Below are positions 1 through 8,858 of a stretch of DNA of 64,000 nucleotides, piece by piece. The notes under the pieces were generated by a model that saw only the letters and a program-made list of their open reading frames with translations, made no database searches and had not been told where the DNA came from. A program made the position numbers and the translations under genes. Every line of letters starts with the position of its first letter. Positions within the stretch are counted from its first letter, which is position 1. Source of the DNA: Exiguobacterium algae (GTDB lineage: Bacteria; Bacillota; Bacilli; Exiguobacteriales; Exiguobacteriaceae); the NCBI RefSeq assembly GCF_018617875.1, contig NZ_JACSKZ010000002.1, positions 558,001-622,000 of the forward strand, given 5' to 3'.

Positions 1-2
1 AG

Positions 3-590
3 TCGGGGATCCAAGAGATTGAATCCCTCGCTTTCGCACTCGAATCACTCGTCACGTCCCTTACACACTCCGAGTCAAAGCGTGTCCATTTCGAAGCGCT
101 GGCGAATCGTGACGCGCTGACAGGACTTGCAAACCGTGTAGCCTTACGAGAATATTTAAATCGTCTCCACTCCTCAAAAGACCCGTACATATTCTTTTAC
201 ATCGACCTCGATGGATTTAAGGCGGTCAATGATACGTACGGTCATGCGGTAGGAGACGAGTTATTGATTGAGGTGGCACAACGTCTTCGCGCAATCGATG
301 TCGAAAAGAGTTTCCCTGTCCGTTTGAGCGGAGACGAGTTTTTCCTCTTGTTCCCGCGGAGTGAACGAACGCAACAGGAGATTCGGCAAATCGGGACTTC
401 CATCATCGATACGTTGTCTGAATCCGTCACTTTAGACATCGCCACTGTCACTGTCGGAGCAAGCATCGGTGCGGCAACATGGATTCCGCCAGAACCCCCT
501 CACCTCGCCATCGAACAGGCGGACCATGCCTTGTATCGTTCAAAAACAAACGGGAAACAACGGCTTTCATTCCATGAATCGTTTGAATGA
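3..590 (+). CDS. GGDEF-domain diguanylate cyclase, C-terminal part (5' end cut by window)
   Basis: Open frame enters from the left edge. The first ~25 residues look like the end of a linker (possibly HAMP), then a GGDEF domain: DALTGLANR, a YIDLDGFKAVND substrate-binding segment, and the signature as SGDEF (codons 327-341). Ser at the first position is tolerated in active diguanylate cyclases, so c-di-GMP synthesis from two GTP is likely. The inhibitory RxxD I-site that normally lies just upstream of the signature is absent (Val and Ser at those positions), so product inhibition is probably lost. N-terminal sensing domains lie outside the window. The gene ends at a bidirectional terminator shared with the next, convergent gene. 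Confidence 0.9.
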   Translation, partial: SGIQEIESLAFALESLVTSLTHSESKRVHFEALANRDALTGLANRVALREYLNRLHSSKDPYIFFYIDLDGFKAVNDTYGHAVGDELLIEVAQRLRAIDVEKSFPVRLSGDEFFLLFPRSERTQQEIRQIGTSIIDTLSESVTLDIATVTVGASIGAATWIPPEPPHLAIEQADHALYRSKTNGKQRLSFHESFE

Positions 591-606
591 CTTCCCATGT
601 CCATAT

Positions 607-636
607 AAAAAGGAGTTCAGCACGAACTCCTTTTTT
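607..636. terminator. bidirectional terminator between GGDEF gene and convergent membrane protein
   Basis: Perfect 12-bp inverted repeat (AAAAAGGAGTTC and its complement) with a 5-base loop; A-run on one side and T-run on the other make it work in both directions. Confidence 0.9.
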
Positions 637-639
637 GTT

Positions 640-1323
640 TTATTGTTCTGTTTCCTCATTCTCATCTTCCTGTTGCTCTCGTTCCTTTTCCGGCATCGGT
701 TCCAAGTCCATTGTATACACGTATTCCGCTCCAAAGTTATTCAAGATGAACAACTCCTCTTCCGCACGCGTCGCCAATCCGTCCGAGAATCCGATTACGG
801 CATACATCTCCTCTAAAAGAACATCTTGTTCCTGATCGATTTCGTCAAAAATTGCCTGTTCCCATCTTTCGATGATTCGTCCCAATTGAAGATAGTCTTC
901 CTGCTTGATTTTATTTTTATCATGGAGTAACTCCAAATAGTCGCGAACCGCTTTCAGATTGTCGTGCGTCATCGGGATGGCCCCTGCTTTTTCCGTCGCC
1001 AGGATTTTTTGATGTGTCATCAGATGCATCGCCTCTACGAGATTCCCTTTGGTCAATTTTTTCGCATCGTCAAAGACGAGTCCTGTCGTCTCTTGCGGAT
1101 TAATGCGTCGCGTCACATTTTGACGATGTCCAAATGGGTCTTCCTCTTTTATAATGTCAATCAATTCGAGGGCGCGCGCATATTCTTCTTCCGTCAACTG
1201 TTCCCGGTCGAGCTCATTTTCGTTTGGTCCCATCCAATGCGTATAAAGCACATATGTAGCTCCCGTCACGAGCAAGACCACTACGAAAAGACCCACCCAC
1301 CGAAGCCAACCTTTCTGTTTCAT
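640..1323 (-). CDS. single-pass membrane-anchored protein, DUF6241-like
   Basis: About 227 residues. One N-terminal membrane helix (WVGLFVVVLLVTGATYVLY) with a positive MKQKGWLRW start, then a soluble, highly charged domain that would face outside, ending in an acidic EDENEETEQ tail. The central MHLMTHQKILATEKAGAIPMT stretch resembles the DUF6241 family of Bacillus proteins; this is from memory and no function is known. An ATG 20 codons upstream (1383) is also open; the internal start is preferred because it puts the Lys/Arg residues and hydrophobic helix at the N-terminus, though its AAAGG ribosome site is rather distant. Single gene, convergent with the GGDEF gene. Confidence 0.65.
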   Translation of the reverse strand: MKQKGWLRWVGLFVVVLLVTGATYVLYTHWMGPNENELDREQLTEEEYARALELIDIIKEEDPFGHRQNVTRRINPQETTGLVFDDAKKLTKGNLVEAMHLMTHQKILATEKAGAIPMTHDNLKAVRDYLELLHDKNKIKQEDYLQLGRIIERWEQAIFDEIDQEQDVLLEEMYAVIGFSDGLATRAEEELFILNNFGAEYVYTMDLEPMPEKEREQQEDENEETEQ

Positions 1324-1420
1324 TCTGTCATCACGACCTTTATATAGTTTTCTTTTATTTAGAATAACATATATACCCATCATAAAATTCCATATAAAGG
1401 TTTTTATGTACTACCCTTAA

Positions 1421-1460
1421 CAAAAAAGCACCCGCCCCCTTGAATGGGAACGAGTGCTTG
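1421..1460 (-). terminator. terminator of odhAB
   Basis: Read on the minus strand, an AGCACTCGTTCCC arm pairs (with G-U pairs) to GGGGGCGGGTGCT and is followed by TTTTTTG. Lies just after the odhB stop. Confidence 0.75.
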
Positions 1461-1469
1461 GCTTTCGAT

Positions 1470-2744
1470 TTAAGCTTCGAACAACAACTGTTCTGGGTCT
1501 TCAATCATTTCTTTGATGTGTTTGAGGAATGTTACAGCCTCACGTCCATCGACGATGCGATGGTCATAGGAGAGGGCAACATACATCATCGGGCGGTTTT
1601 CCATCGTATCTGCATCGATGGCGACCGGACGGAGTTGAATCGAGTGCATCCCGAGAATCGCAACTTGTGGTCCGTTCAAGATTGGTGTCGAGAGGAGTGA
1701 ACCGAACACGCCACCGTTTGTGATCGTGAACGTTCCACCTGTAAGGTCGCTCAACCCAAGCTTGTTGTTACGGGCCTTGTCCGCTAGGTGGAGGATATCT
1801 TTCTCGATTTCGCCGAAGTTTTTACGATCCGCTTCACGGACGACCGGAACGACGAGTCCGTCTGGAGCCGATACGGCGATTCCGATGTCATAATATTTCT
1901 TCAAGACGATTTCATTCCCTTGAATCTCAGCGTTCAAGTATGGCATGCGTTTGAGTGCCGCTACCGCTGCTTTCGTGAAGAAGGACATGAAGCCGAGTTT
2001 GACGTCGTTGTCTTTCACGAACTTCTCTTGGCGACGTTTGCGAAGCGCCATCACGGCTGACATGTCGATTTCATTGAACGTCGTGAGCATCGCTGCCGTT
2101 TGTTGCACTTCGACGAGGCGGTTCGCAATCGTTTGACGACGACGCGTCATTTTGATGCGCTCTTCCTCTTTCCCGCTTGCTGCCGGTTGAGGCGCAGGTG
2201 CTGATGCGGCCGGCTTTTGTTCTTTCACAGCCGGTTTGTCTTCATGTTTTGAAACGTCGTGGACGTTGATGCGTCCCATCGGATCGTTCGTTTGAACGGC
2301 AGATAAGTCGATTCCTTTTTCACGAGCAAGCTTCCGTGCCGCCGGCGTTGCGATTGGGCCTTTGCCTGGGCTCGCGACGTGCTCTTCACGCTTCTCGACT
2401 TTCTTGCCTTCTTCGACTGACTCGGTCTTTTTCTCAGCCGGTGCCTCTGTCTTCGTTTCAGCAGCCGTTTCGGTCTTCGCTTTCGTTGCGACAGCTGTAC
2501 CGCCGCCAGACCCTGAACCAAGACGGGCGATGACTTCGCCCACTTGCACCGTGTCCCCTTCTCCTGCCAGCTGTTCTTCTAACACACCCGCTTCATCTGC
2601 CGGTACTTCGATATTGACTTTGTCCGTCTCCAGTTCGACGATGGCTTCCCCTTTTTCAACTTGGTCGCCTGGCTGTTTGAGCCATGACGCGACCGTTCCT
2701 TCCGTAATGGACTCTGCTAATTCCGGTACTTTGATTTCGATCAC
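1470..2744 (-). CDS. odhB: 2-oxoglutarate dehydrogenase E2, dihydrolipoamide succinyltransferase
   Basis: 424 residues. N-terminal lipoyl domain with the lipoylated Lys42 in ELETDKVN, an Ala/Lys/Glu-rich linker (about 85-130), a peripheral subunit-binding domain (about 131-170, TPAARKLAREKGIDL), then the catalytic acyltransferase domain ending with SYDHRIVDGREAV, which carries the active-site His. It transfers the succinyl group from E1 to CoA in the TCA-cycle complex. GTG start at 2744 with AAGGGGGAAC ribosome site. Follows odhA by 18 bp, so one operon. The E3 gene (lipoamide dehydrogenase) is not adjacent, as in Bacillus, where E3 is shared with pyruvate dehydrogenase. Confidence 0.97.
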   Translation of the reverse strand: MIEIKVPELAESITEGTVASWLKQPGDQVEKGEAIVELETDKVNIEVPADEAGVLEEQLAGEGDTVQVGEVIARLGSGSGGGTAVATKAKTETAAETKTEAPAEKKTESVEEGKKVEKREEHVASPGKGPIATPAARKLAREKGIDLSAVQTNDPMGRINVHDVSKHEDKPAVKEQKPAASAPAPQPAASGKEEERIKMTRRRQTIANRLVEVQQTAAMLTTFNEIDMSAVMALRKRRQEKFVKDNDVKLGFMSFFTKAAVAALKRMPYLNAEIQGNEIVLKKYYDIGIAVSAPDGLVVPVVREADRKNFGEIEKDILHLADKARNNKLGLSDLTGGTFTITNGGVFGSLLSTPILNGPQVAILGMHSIQLRPVAIDADTMENRPMMYVALSYDHRIVDGREAVTFLKHIKEMIEDPEQLLFEA

Positions 2745-2762
2745 AACGAGTTCCCCCTTAAC

Positions 2763-5618
2763 TTATTTACGATCTTTTTGGTATGTGCTCGTGCCTGCTC
2801 CACTCGAGACAACGTCACGAGATAAAGCATCACGGATGATGCGTGCTTGTTCTTGTTTGTGTGCGGTCGGGTTTCCTTCTGCCGGACTTGAGCGGCGGCG
2901 GCGACCGATGTAACGAACATCGAGACGTTTCGTCGTGACCGCTTCGAGACGCGGTTCGATATAAGTCCACGCGCCCATGTTCTTCGGCTCTTCCTGAACC
3001 CAGACAATCTCACGTGCGTTCGGGTAACGGCTGATAATATCGCGAATCTCACGTACCGGGAACGGATAGATTTCTTCTACACGGACGATATGAAGGAAGT
3101 CGAGTGATTCTTCAGACTTCCCGACTGCATCTGCCAAGTCGATGGCCATCTTACCAGAACAGAAAACGAGTCGTTCTACTTTTGATGGATCTTCCCCAAG
3201 ACCCGGTTGCTCGATGATCGGTTTGAAGTGTCCGTCTGTCAACTCGTCAACCGATGAAGCGGCGAGAGGATGACGGAGAAGACTCTTCGGTGTCATGATG
3301 ATCATCGGGCGAATTTCTTCTCTATCGAGCATTTGCGCTTGGCGACGTAAGATGTGGAAGTATTGAGCTGCCGTCGACAGGTTTGCGACCGTCCAGTTCT
3401 TCTCCCCTGCGAGCGTCAAGTAACGCTCCATGCGTGCACTCGAATGTTCAGGTCCCTGACCTTCATAACCGTGTGGCAAGAGCATGACGAGACCTGACTT
3501 TTGACCCCACTTCGCTCGGCCCGCTGAGATGAATTGGTCGAACATGACTTGTGCCGAGTTGGCAAAGTCTCCGTATTGTGCTTCCCATAACACGAGTGTG
3601 TCTTGTGCAAATACATTATACCCATACTCAAATCCAAGGACTGACCCTTCAGAGAGGGGGCTGTTGTATACCGAGAAGGAAGCTTTCGCCGTAGAGAGCT
3701 GATGAAGTGGCGAGAACTTTTTCCCAGACTCGACATCGTTGAGCATGATATTACGTTGTGCGAACGTACCGCGCTCGGAATCCTGACCGCTCAACCGGAT
3801 TGGTGTGCCATCTGAGAGGATCGATGCGAAAGCAAGCGTTTCGGCGTGACCCCAGTCCACTTTTCCGCCTTCTCCGAATGCTTCACGGCGACGGTCCAGT
3901 ACTTTTTGGAGTTTATGGAAGACTCCGAACCCTTCCGGCCAATCCAATAACTCATTATTCAGCTGGGTCAGGAAGTCCCGTTCAACTGCCGTGTCGACTT
4001 GAGGGAATCCTTTATGAACGGCTTCCGGTAAGACGATATCCGAATCCTCTTCCTCCGAAGGAACGAGGTCACGTGCCGCCTTGAGTTCTTCCTCAATGGA
4101 CTGCTCGATTTTCGCCTTCTCTTCTTTCGACATCACGCCTTCTTCTTCGAGCTTAGCGGCATACACGTGACGAACCGACTGATGTCCTTTGATTGCTTTA
4201 TAAAGAATCGGGTTCGTGTTCATCGGCTCATCCATCTCGTTATGCCCATAGCGGCGATAACCAATCAAGTCGACGAGAATATCTTTATGGAACTTGGCGC
4301 GGTATTCACTGATCAATTTTGCAACCGCGATACATGCTTCCGGGTCATCCGCGTTAACGTGGAACACTGGGATTTCGTACCCTTTGGCGATGTCACTCGC
4401 ATAACGCGTCGAACGCGAGTCGTTCGGGTCTGTCGTGAACCCGATCGTGTTGTTGGCGATGACATGTACCGTCCCACCAGTTCGATACCCGTTCAAATTC
4501 GTCATGTTGAGTGTCTCCGCGACAATTCCTTGTCCCGGGAAAGCCGCATCCCCGTGAATGAGAATCGATGCCGCTTTATCATCATGCTGGGTTGCCGTTC
4601 CTTTTTCAGAACGATCATCTTGTGCGGCACGCGTGTATCCTTCGACGACGGATCCGACGAACTCGAGGTGACTCGGGTTGTTCGCCAAGTTGATCCGGAC
4701 TTCTTTATGTTCTTCGAGCATTCTCCGGTCGAGTCCGAGGTGATATTTCACATCGCCTGACCAACCGAAGTTGATGCCGATCGATCCTTCCGAAGGGATC
4801 AATTCCTTGTTCGGTGCATGCTGGAATTCAGCAAAGATCATCTCGTACGGTTTACCGAGAACGTGAGCCAGGACGTTCAGGCGTCCACGGTGTGCCATTC
4901 CGATGTTGATATGTTCTGAACCGCTAGAGATGAGCCCGTTGACCATCGAATCAAGGAGCGGTACCATGGCGTCCAGTCCTTCAATTGAGAAGCGTTTTTG
5001 ACCGACGTACGTCTTGTGAAGAAACGACTCGAACAATTCTGTTTCTGCCAAACGTTCGAACAGCTCGATTTTTTCTTGTTTAGAGAACTTCGCTTTTAGC
5101 GCCCCTTGCTCGACACGGCGACGAATCCATTTCTTTTCTTCCATGTCGTCCAAGTGACGAAGCTCGATTGCGACGGTGCCTGTATAGACGTCAAGCAAAT
5201 GACGGAACAATTCAAGAGCGTTTGCCCCTTGCTTCGGCACGTCTTCTGTCAATAAGTGTGCCGGGATCTGTTTTAGATCATCCTCTGTCAACTCGTATCG
5301 TGACAGTTCGAACAACTCTTGTTCGCGTGGGTGATCCTTGAGCGGGTAAATGTCTGCCGCTTTATGACCGAAGGCACGGATATCGTTGACGAGGCGTGTG
5401 GCCGCGACCACCTTTTCCAAATTAAATCCCGGCTCTACTGCACCCGACGTGACTGGCGTTGCCGATTCAGGTGCCCCGTTCTCGTCAAAATAGCGACGCG
5501 TCTCCTCATCTACTGATGTCGGGTCCTCTAAGTATTGTTCGTACAGTTCAATGATGTAGCCTAAGTTAGGACCATAAAATGCTTGTGATTGCTCGTGACC
5601 GTTCGACGACTCTCCCAT
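2763..5618 (-). CDS. odhA: 2-oxoglutarate dehydrogenase E1 component
   Basis: About 951 residues, normal length for SucA/OdhA. It decarboxylates 2-oxoglutarate with thiamine diphosphate and passes the succinyl group to the lipoyl arm of OdhB. Visible marks: NLGYIIELYEQYLEDPTSVD near the N-terminus, HINIGMAHRGRLNVLA, the TPP/Mg segment GDAAFPGQG with downstream NNTIGFTT, and the C-terminal transketolase-like half (GFEYGYNVF, LLPHGYEGQGPEHSSAR). An upstream ATG at 5639 is in frame, but the strong AGGGGGAT site sits between the two ATGs and directs initiation at 5618. A perfect cre site lies 38 bp upstream of the start, so catabolite repression by CcpA is likely. Confidence 0.97.
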   Translation of the reverse strand: MGESSNGHEQSQAFYGPNLGYIIELYEQYLEDPTSVDEETRRYFDENGAPESATPVTSGAVEPGFNLEKVVAATRLVNDIRAFGHKAADIYPLKDHPREQELFELSRYELTEDDLKQIPAHLLTEDVPKQGANALELFRHLLDVYTGTVAIELRHLDDMEEKKWIRRRVEQGALKAKFSKQEKIELFERLAETELFESFLHKTYVGQKRFSIEGLDAMVPLLDSMVNGLISSGSEHINIGMAHRGRLNVLAHVLGKPYEMIFAEFQHAPNKELIPSEGSIGINFGWSGDVKYHLGLDRRMLEEHKEVRINLANNPSHLEFVGSVVEGYTRAAQDDRSEKGTATQHDDKAASILIHGDAAFPGQGIVAETLNMTNLNGYRTGGTVHVIANNTIGFTTDPNDSRSTRYASDIAKGYEIPVFHVNADDPEACIAVAKLISEYRAKFHKDILVDLIGYRRYGHNEMDEPMNTNPILYKAIKGHQSVRHVYAAKLEEEGVMSKEEKAKIEQSIEEELKAARDLVPSEEEDSDIVLPEAVHKGFPQVDTAVERDFLTQLNNELLDWPEGFGVFHKLQKVLDRRREAFGEGGKVDWGHAETLAFASILSDGTPIRLSGQDSERGTFAQRNIMLNDVESGKKFSPLHQLSTAKASFSVYNSPLSEGSVLGFEYGYNVFAQDTLVLWEAQYGDFANSAQVMFDQFISAGRAKWGQKSGLVMLLPHGYEGQGPEHSSARMERYLTLAGEKNWTVANLSTAAQYFHILRRQAQMLDREEIRPMIIMTPKSLLRHPLAASSVDELTDGHFKPIIEQPGLGEDPSKVERLVFCSGKMAIDLADAVGKSEESLDFLHIVRVEEIYPFPVREIRDIISRYPNAREIVWVQEEPKNMGAWTYIEPRLEAVTTKRLDVRYIGRRRRSSPAEGNPTAHKQEQARIIRDALSRDVVSSGAGTSTYQKDRK

Positions 5619-5655
5619 TGAATAAATCCCCCTATCCATTCCGATGCGTCCGACC

Positions 5656-5669
5656 TGTGAACGCTTTCA
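5656..5669. promoter_or_regulatory. cre site (CcpA operator) upstream of odhA
   Basis: TGTGAACGCTTTCA matches the cre consensus TGWNANCGNTNWCA at all 14 positions. It lies 38-51 bp upstream of the odhA start, a normal place for repression of a TCA-cycle gene during growth on sugars. CcpA binding is inferred from consensus only. Confidence 0.8.
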
Positions 5670-5691
5670 TTTTAACATGTAGCCTGAAGCA

Positions 5692-5718
5692 GTTCACCTT
5701 TCTCCGTAGGCGGTGAAC
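5692..5718. promoter_or_regulatory. inverted repeat upstream of odhA, possible operator
   Basis: GTTCACC at 5692-5698 and GGTGAAC at 5712-5718, perfect 7-bp arms 13 bp apart, between the cre site and the divergent ABC gene. No T-run, so not a terminator. The binding protein is unknown. Confidence 0.35.
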
Positions 5719-5951
5719 GAAACCAATTCTTGCCTCTTACGCTCAACTTCATACTACACCTTTCCTTCACGAAAGACCCTTACAAATTCACAATTCGTCC
5801 ATACTATTTCAATAAGTTTTGCTTATCAACAATTTGTGTCATCCCTCATTTCTTTCACCCGTTTCAAATTAAAGTGAAACCTTATTTCAAGCTGTGTCGT
5901 AATAGAAGTGTCGAGCATCAGAAAATCTATTAAAGAAAGCAAGGTGACTAC
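5719..5951. other. divergent intergenic region, odhA / ABC exporter
   Basis: AT-rich non-coding stretch holding the divergent promoters. A second small inverted repeat, GTTTCA at 5861-5866 and TGAAAC at 5875-5880, lies about 70 bp before the ABC gene and could be its operator. I could not settle on -35/-10 boxes. The short open frame on + in this stretch has no ribosome site and a non-protein-like composition, so no gene is called. Confidence 0.4.
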
Positions 5952-6884
5952 ATGTTATCCGTACAGAACGTCCATAAGAAAATGGGAAAAACAACGGTAC
6001 TTACGAACGTCAGCTTTGAAGTCGTCCCGGGAGAAATTTTCGGGTTCCTCGGTCCAAACGGTGCCGGTAAAACCACGACAATTCGAATTATCACCGGTCT
6101 AATGCCTGCCACACACGGAAAAGTGACCGTTGATGGATTTGATGTTGCCACGGACCGGCAGGAAGCGCTCAGTCGCATCGGGGCGATTGTCGAAAATCCG
6201 GCCTTCTATCCGTACATGTCCGGTCGAGAAAACCTGATCCACGCGATGAACCTGATTCCTCATTTAAAAAATGTCGATTTAAATGCCCTCGGTGCCCTCG
6301 TCGGTCTCGACGGCAAGCTCGATATGAAAGTGAAGCAATATTCGCTCGGGATGAAGCAACGTCTCGGAATCGCCCGCGCCCTGTTGCACAATCCGAAAGT
6401 ATTGATTCTGGACGAACCGACAAACGGTCTCGACCCGGCCGGAATCGCCGACCTCAGAAACTACTTACGCCATCTCGCCGACCACCGGGGGATCGCTATT
6501 TTGATTTCGAGTCATCTCCTGAGTGAAATGGAGCTGATCACCGACCGGTTCGCCATCATCGACCAAGGTCAGATCAAATCGGTCCAAGATGGAGAAACTC
6601 GTGCGGAAAGCGTCATTTTATGTAAGGTCGACCGCTCACAGATGAACGAAGCGCTCGATGTTGCAGCACTTGCGTTTGATGATGTAAAAATCATTCAACA
6701 GTCTGCCGAGACGTTCGTCGTCCCGCGTCCGGAGTCCGATATCCCGCGACTAATTAAACAACTCGTCGACCGGGACATTCAGATCTACCAAATCGGAATG
6801 AAGCACGAATCGCTTGAAGAACAGTTCTTAAAATTAACGAAAAAAGAAGGAGGATCCAACAATGCGTTCATTACTCAGCAATGA
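5952..6884 (+). CDS. ABC transporter ATP-binding protein, BcrA/ABC-2 type
   Basis: 310 residues. Full nucleotide-binding domain in order: Walker A GPNGAGKTT near residue 35, signature YSLGMKQRLGIARAL near 135, Walker B VLILDEPTNGLDP near 155, and the switch His in ISSHLLSEME. A ~90-residue C-terminal extension is typical of the BcrA/YhcH class that pairs with a separate ABC-2 permease. Start ATG with an AAGGTG site. Overlaps the permease gene by 23 bp. Such pairs export peptides, antibiotics or lipids; the substrate here cannot be told from sequence. Confidence 0.9.
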   Translation: MLSVQNVHKKMGKTTVLTNVSFEVVPGEIFGFLGPNGAGKTTTIRIITGLMPATHGKVTVDGFDVATDRQEALSRIGAIVENPAFYPYMSGRENLIHAMNLIPHLKNVDLNALGALVGLDGKLDMKVKQYSLGMKQRLGIARALLHNPKVLILDEPTNGLDPAGIADLRNYLRHLADHRGIAILISSHLLSEMELITDRFAIIDQGQIKSVQDGETRAESVILCKVDRSQMNEALDVAALAFDDVKIIQQSAETFVVPRPESDIPRLIKQLVDRDIQIYQIGMKHESLEEQFLKLTKKEGGSNNAFITQQ

Positions 6885-7599
6885 ATGGATGAAATGGCGT
6901 CGAACAATCAAACCGTACATCGCCCTCGCCATGTACTTCGCGGTCATCTTACTGACCTATATCATCATGATCAGTGGTGACGGTTCGCCTGAAGCGGCTG
7001 ATTTCTTTAACTACGGCACGATGGCCGCGATTGCCTTTTTAGGAATCTTCACCATCGTCTTCACTGCCGAGATGATCGGGAACGAACTGAAATTCGATAC
7101 ACTGAAACATCTATTGATGAGCCCCTATTCGCGGGACCGAATTTTATTATCGAAATTACTCATGTCGACCTTTGTCATGTTCGCCCAATTCTTCTTCATT
7201 TTAATCGTCGCGTTCGCCTTCTCGCTTACATTGGACGGTTCGGTCACATGGGAAGTTCTTCGAACCACGCTCCTCAGTGTGACTGGTCCCATCTTTATCA
7301 TCTTCCTGACCCTGATGTTCTCGGTCGTGTTCAAATCGGTCGGTGTCGTCATCGGTTTCACTGTCCTGGCAAACTTTGTATCCGGTATGATTGGGGGACT
7401 ATTGATTGCGTGGAAGCCTGAAATCGCCAAGTGGGTCGTTTTCCTTCATACCGATTTGTCGGTTTATTTCCAAGAACCGAACATCATGGAAATGATGGAC
7501 GTGACAATCTGGTTCTCAATCTTTTATGTCCTTCTTCACATCATCGCCTTTTATGTCATCACGGCCTTCATGTTCCGAAGTAAAACATTTGCAGAATAA
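6862..7599 (+). CDS. ABC-2 type transporter permease
   Basis: 245 residues, about six hydrophobic helices (first at 19-38, last at 218-238), typical of ABC-2 permeases partnered with BcrA-type ATPases; it contains the NELKFDTLKHLLMSPYSRDRILLSK segment that these permeases show after helix 2. Its ATG lies inside the 3' end of the ATPase gene, with AAGGAGG just before it, so the two are translationally linked. Probably forms a 2+2 exporter in the cytoplasmic membrane. No regulator or two-component system is next to it, unlike bacitracin-type modules. Confidence 0.87.
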   Translation: MRSLLSNEWMKWRRTIKPYIALAMYFAVILLTYIIMISGDGSPEAADFFNYGTMAAIAFLGIFTIVFTAEMIGNELKFDTLKHLLMSPYSRDRILLSKLLMSTFVMFAQFFFILIVAFAFSLTLDGSVTWEVLRTTLLSVTGPIFIIFLTLMFSVVFKSVGVVIGFTVLANFVSGMIGGLLIAWKPEIAKWVVFLHTDLSVYFQEPNIMEMMDVTIWFSIFYVLLHIIAFYVITAFMFRSKTFAE

Positions 7600-7603
7600 A
7601 TAC

Positions 7604-7643
7604 AAAAAACACGAAAGGAGCAAACGCTCCTTTCGTGTTTTTT
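7604..7643. terminator. bidirectional terminator, ABC permease / tauE
   Basis: Perfect 18-bp arms (7604-7621 and 7626-7643) with an AAAC loop, A-run and T-run at the two ends. It serves the converging permease and TauE-type genes; the latter's stop codon overlaps its end. Confidence 0.93.
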
Positions 7644-8422
7644 TATGAAATCAAGTCGCTCCAAATCTTGACCGTACTTGCCAAGATGAGTAACGCCAAA
7701 ATCCATTGAAGTGCTTTCGTATGCATATTTTTTCCGACATTTGCGCCAATCGGTGCCGCAATCAAACTTGCGACGATCATGATGATGGCAGGTTCCCAGA
7801 CGATTTGGTCTGTGATGATCTTACCGAACGTCGAACCGATTGAAGAGATGAAGGTAATCGCAAGTGAACTCGCAATTGCCATTTTCGTCGGGATACGTAA
7901 AACAACGAGCATGATCGGCATCAAAATAAACGCCCCAGCCGCTCCGACGATCCCCGCTGCTACACCGACCGTGAAGGCGGCCCCGGCTGCAATCAGTTTG
8001 TTGAACTGAACTTGATCCAGCGGGAGGTCATCGACTTGTGGTTTAGGCAAGAACATCATAATCGTCGCAATCGTTGCAAGAACGGCGTACACGACGTTGA
8101 TGGTCGTTTCAGACAACAATGTCGATCCGTAACCACCGATGAAGCTTCCGATCAAGATTGATACACCCATGTATAAAATCAATTGTTTATTTAAGTATCC
8201 ACCTTTACGGTAAGCGTAAATCCCGCCGATTGTCGCAAAGAAGACCTGAATTGCACTGATACCCGATACTTCGTGGGCACTGAAGGCTGCAAATCCGAGA
8301 AGTGGCGGAATGTACAACAACATCGGATATTTGATGATGGAACCTCCGATTCCGACCATCCCTGAAATAAATGACCCAATGAAACCAATCAAAAAGATTG
8401 TGATGATAAAACTTAACTCCAT
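7643..8422 (-). CDS. TSUP-family sulfite/organosulfonate exporter (TauE/SafE)
   Basis: 259 residues, about eight hydrophobic helices in the two-repeat TSUP arrangement; begins FLIGFIGSFISGMVGIGGSIIKYPML, the glycine-rich first repeat of the family, with a matching repeat near 150 (VGVAAGIVGAAGAFILMPIML). TSUP proteins move sulfite, thiosulfate or sulfonates across the cytoplasmic membrane. It is the second gene after a rhodanese (40-bp gap) and shares a control region with a persulfide dioxygenase gene, so export of sulfite or thiosulfate made during persulfide detoxification is a good guess. ATG start with GGAGG site. Confidence 0.88.
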   Translation of the reverse strand: MELSFIITIFLIGFIGSFISGMVGIGGSIIKYPMLLYIPPLLGFAAFSAHEVSGISAIQVFFATIGGIYAYRKGGYLNKQLILYMGVSILIGSFIGGYGSTLLSETTINVVYAVLATIATIMMFLPKPQVDDLPLDQVQFNKLIAAGAAFTVGVAAGIVGAAGAFILMPIMLVVLRIPTKMAIASSLAITFISSIGSTFGKIITDQIVWEPAIIMIVASLIAAPIGANVGKNMHTKALQWILALLILASTVKIWSDLIS

Positions 8423-8462
8423 GTAAACTCCTCCATTTTTCTCCGTATCATTTCTTTCTTCC

Positions 8463-8834
8463 TTATCTCGCTTCCCAGGCGATCATGCCACCGGACACAT
8501 CATAAATCTCGGTGTACCCTGCGTCTTTCAATAAAGAGGCTGCTTGTGCGCTTCGATTCCCACTTCGACAAATCACGTAGATCGGTTCATCTTTCTCGTA
8601 GGGTAAATCTGTCGCATCTAATGAAGAAAGTGGTGCATTCACCGCTCCTTCGATATGCCCCCCCTCGTATTCGTCGGGTTCCCGGACATCCAGTAACGTT
8701 ATTTCCTCGTTTTCCAATTTGTTTTGTAGTGTTTCTACGTTAATTTTCGTTATTTCATTGTTTTCCGATGTAAATACAATGACAAAAATAGCAGAAACGA
8801 CTAAAACGCCTAATAACAAGGTGATTTTCTTCAC
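8463..8834 (-). CDS. membrane-anchored rhodanese (sulfurtransferase)
   Basis: 123 residues. An N-terminal membrane helix (about 4-22, no lipobox Cys) holds a single rhodanese domain outside the membrane. The catalytic loop is CRSGNRS with the persulfide-forming Cys, preceded by LLDVREPDEYEGGHIEGA. Starts at GTG (8834) with a GGAGGGG site. First gene of the leftward arm of the divergent sulfur module, followed by tauE. Probably handles sulfane sulfur at the outer face; substrate not known. Confidence 0.88.
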   Translation of the reverse strand: MKKITLLLGVLVVSAIFVIVFTSENNEITKINVETLQNKLENEEITLLDVREPDEYEGGHIEGAVNAPLSSLDATDLPYEKDEPIYVICRSGNRSAQAASLLKDAGYTEIYDVSGGMIAWEAR

Positions 8835-8858
8835 TTTATCCCCTCCAATTCTTTTTAC

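Noticed and set aside
5730..5933. 67-codon + frame in the odhA/ABC gap
   Set aside because: No Shine-Dalgarno sequence, low-complexity Phe/Tyr/His composition, and lies in a divergent promoter region.
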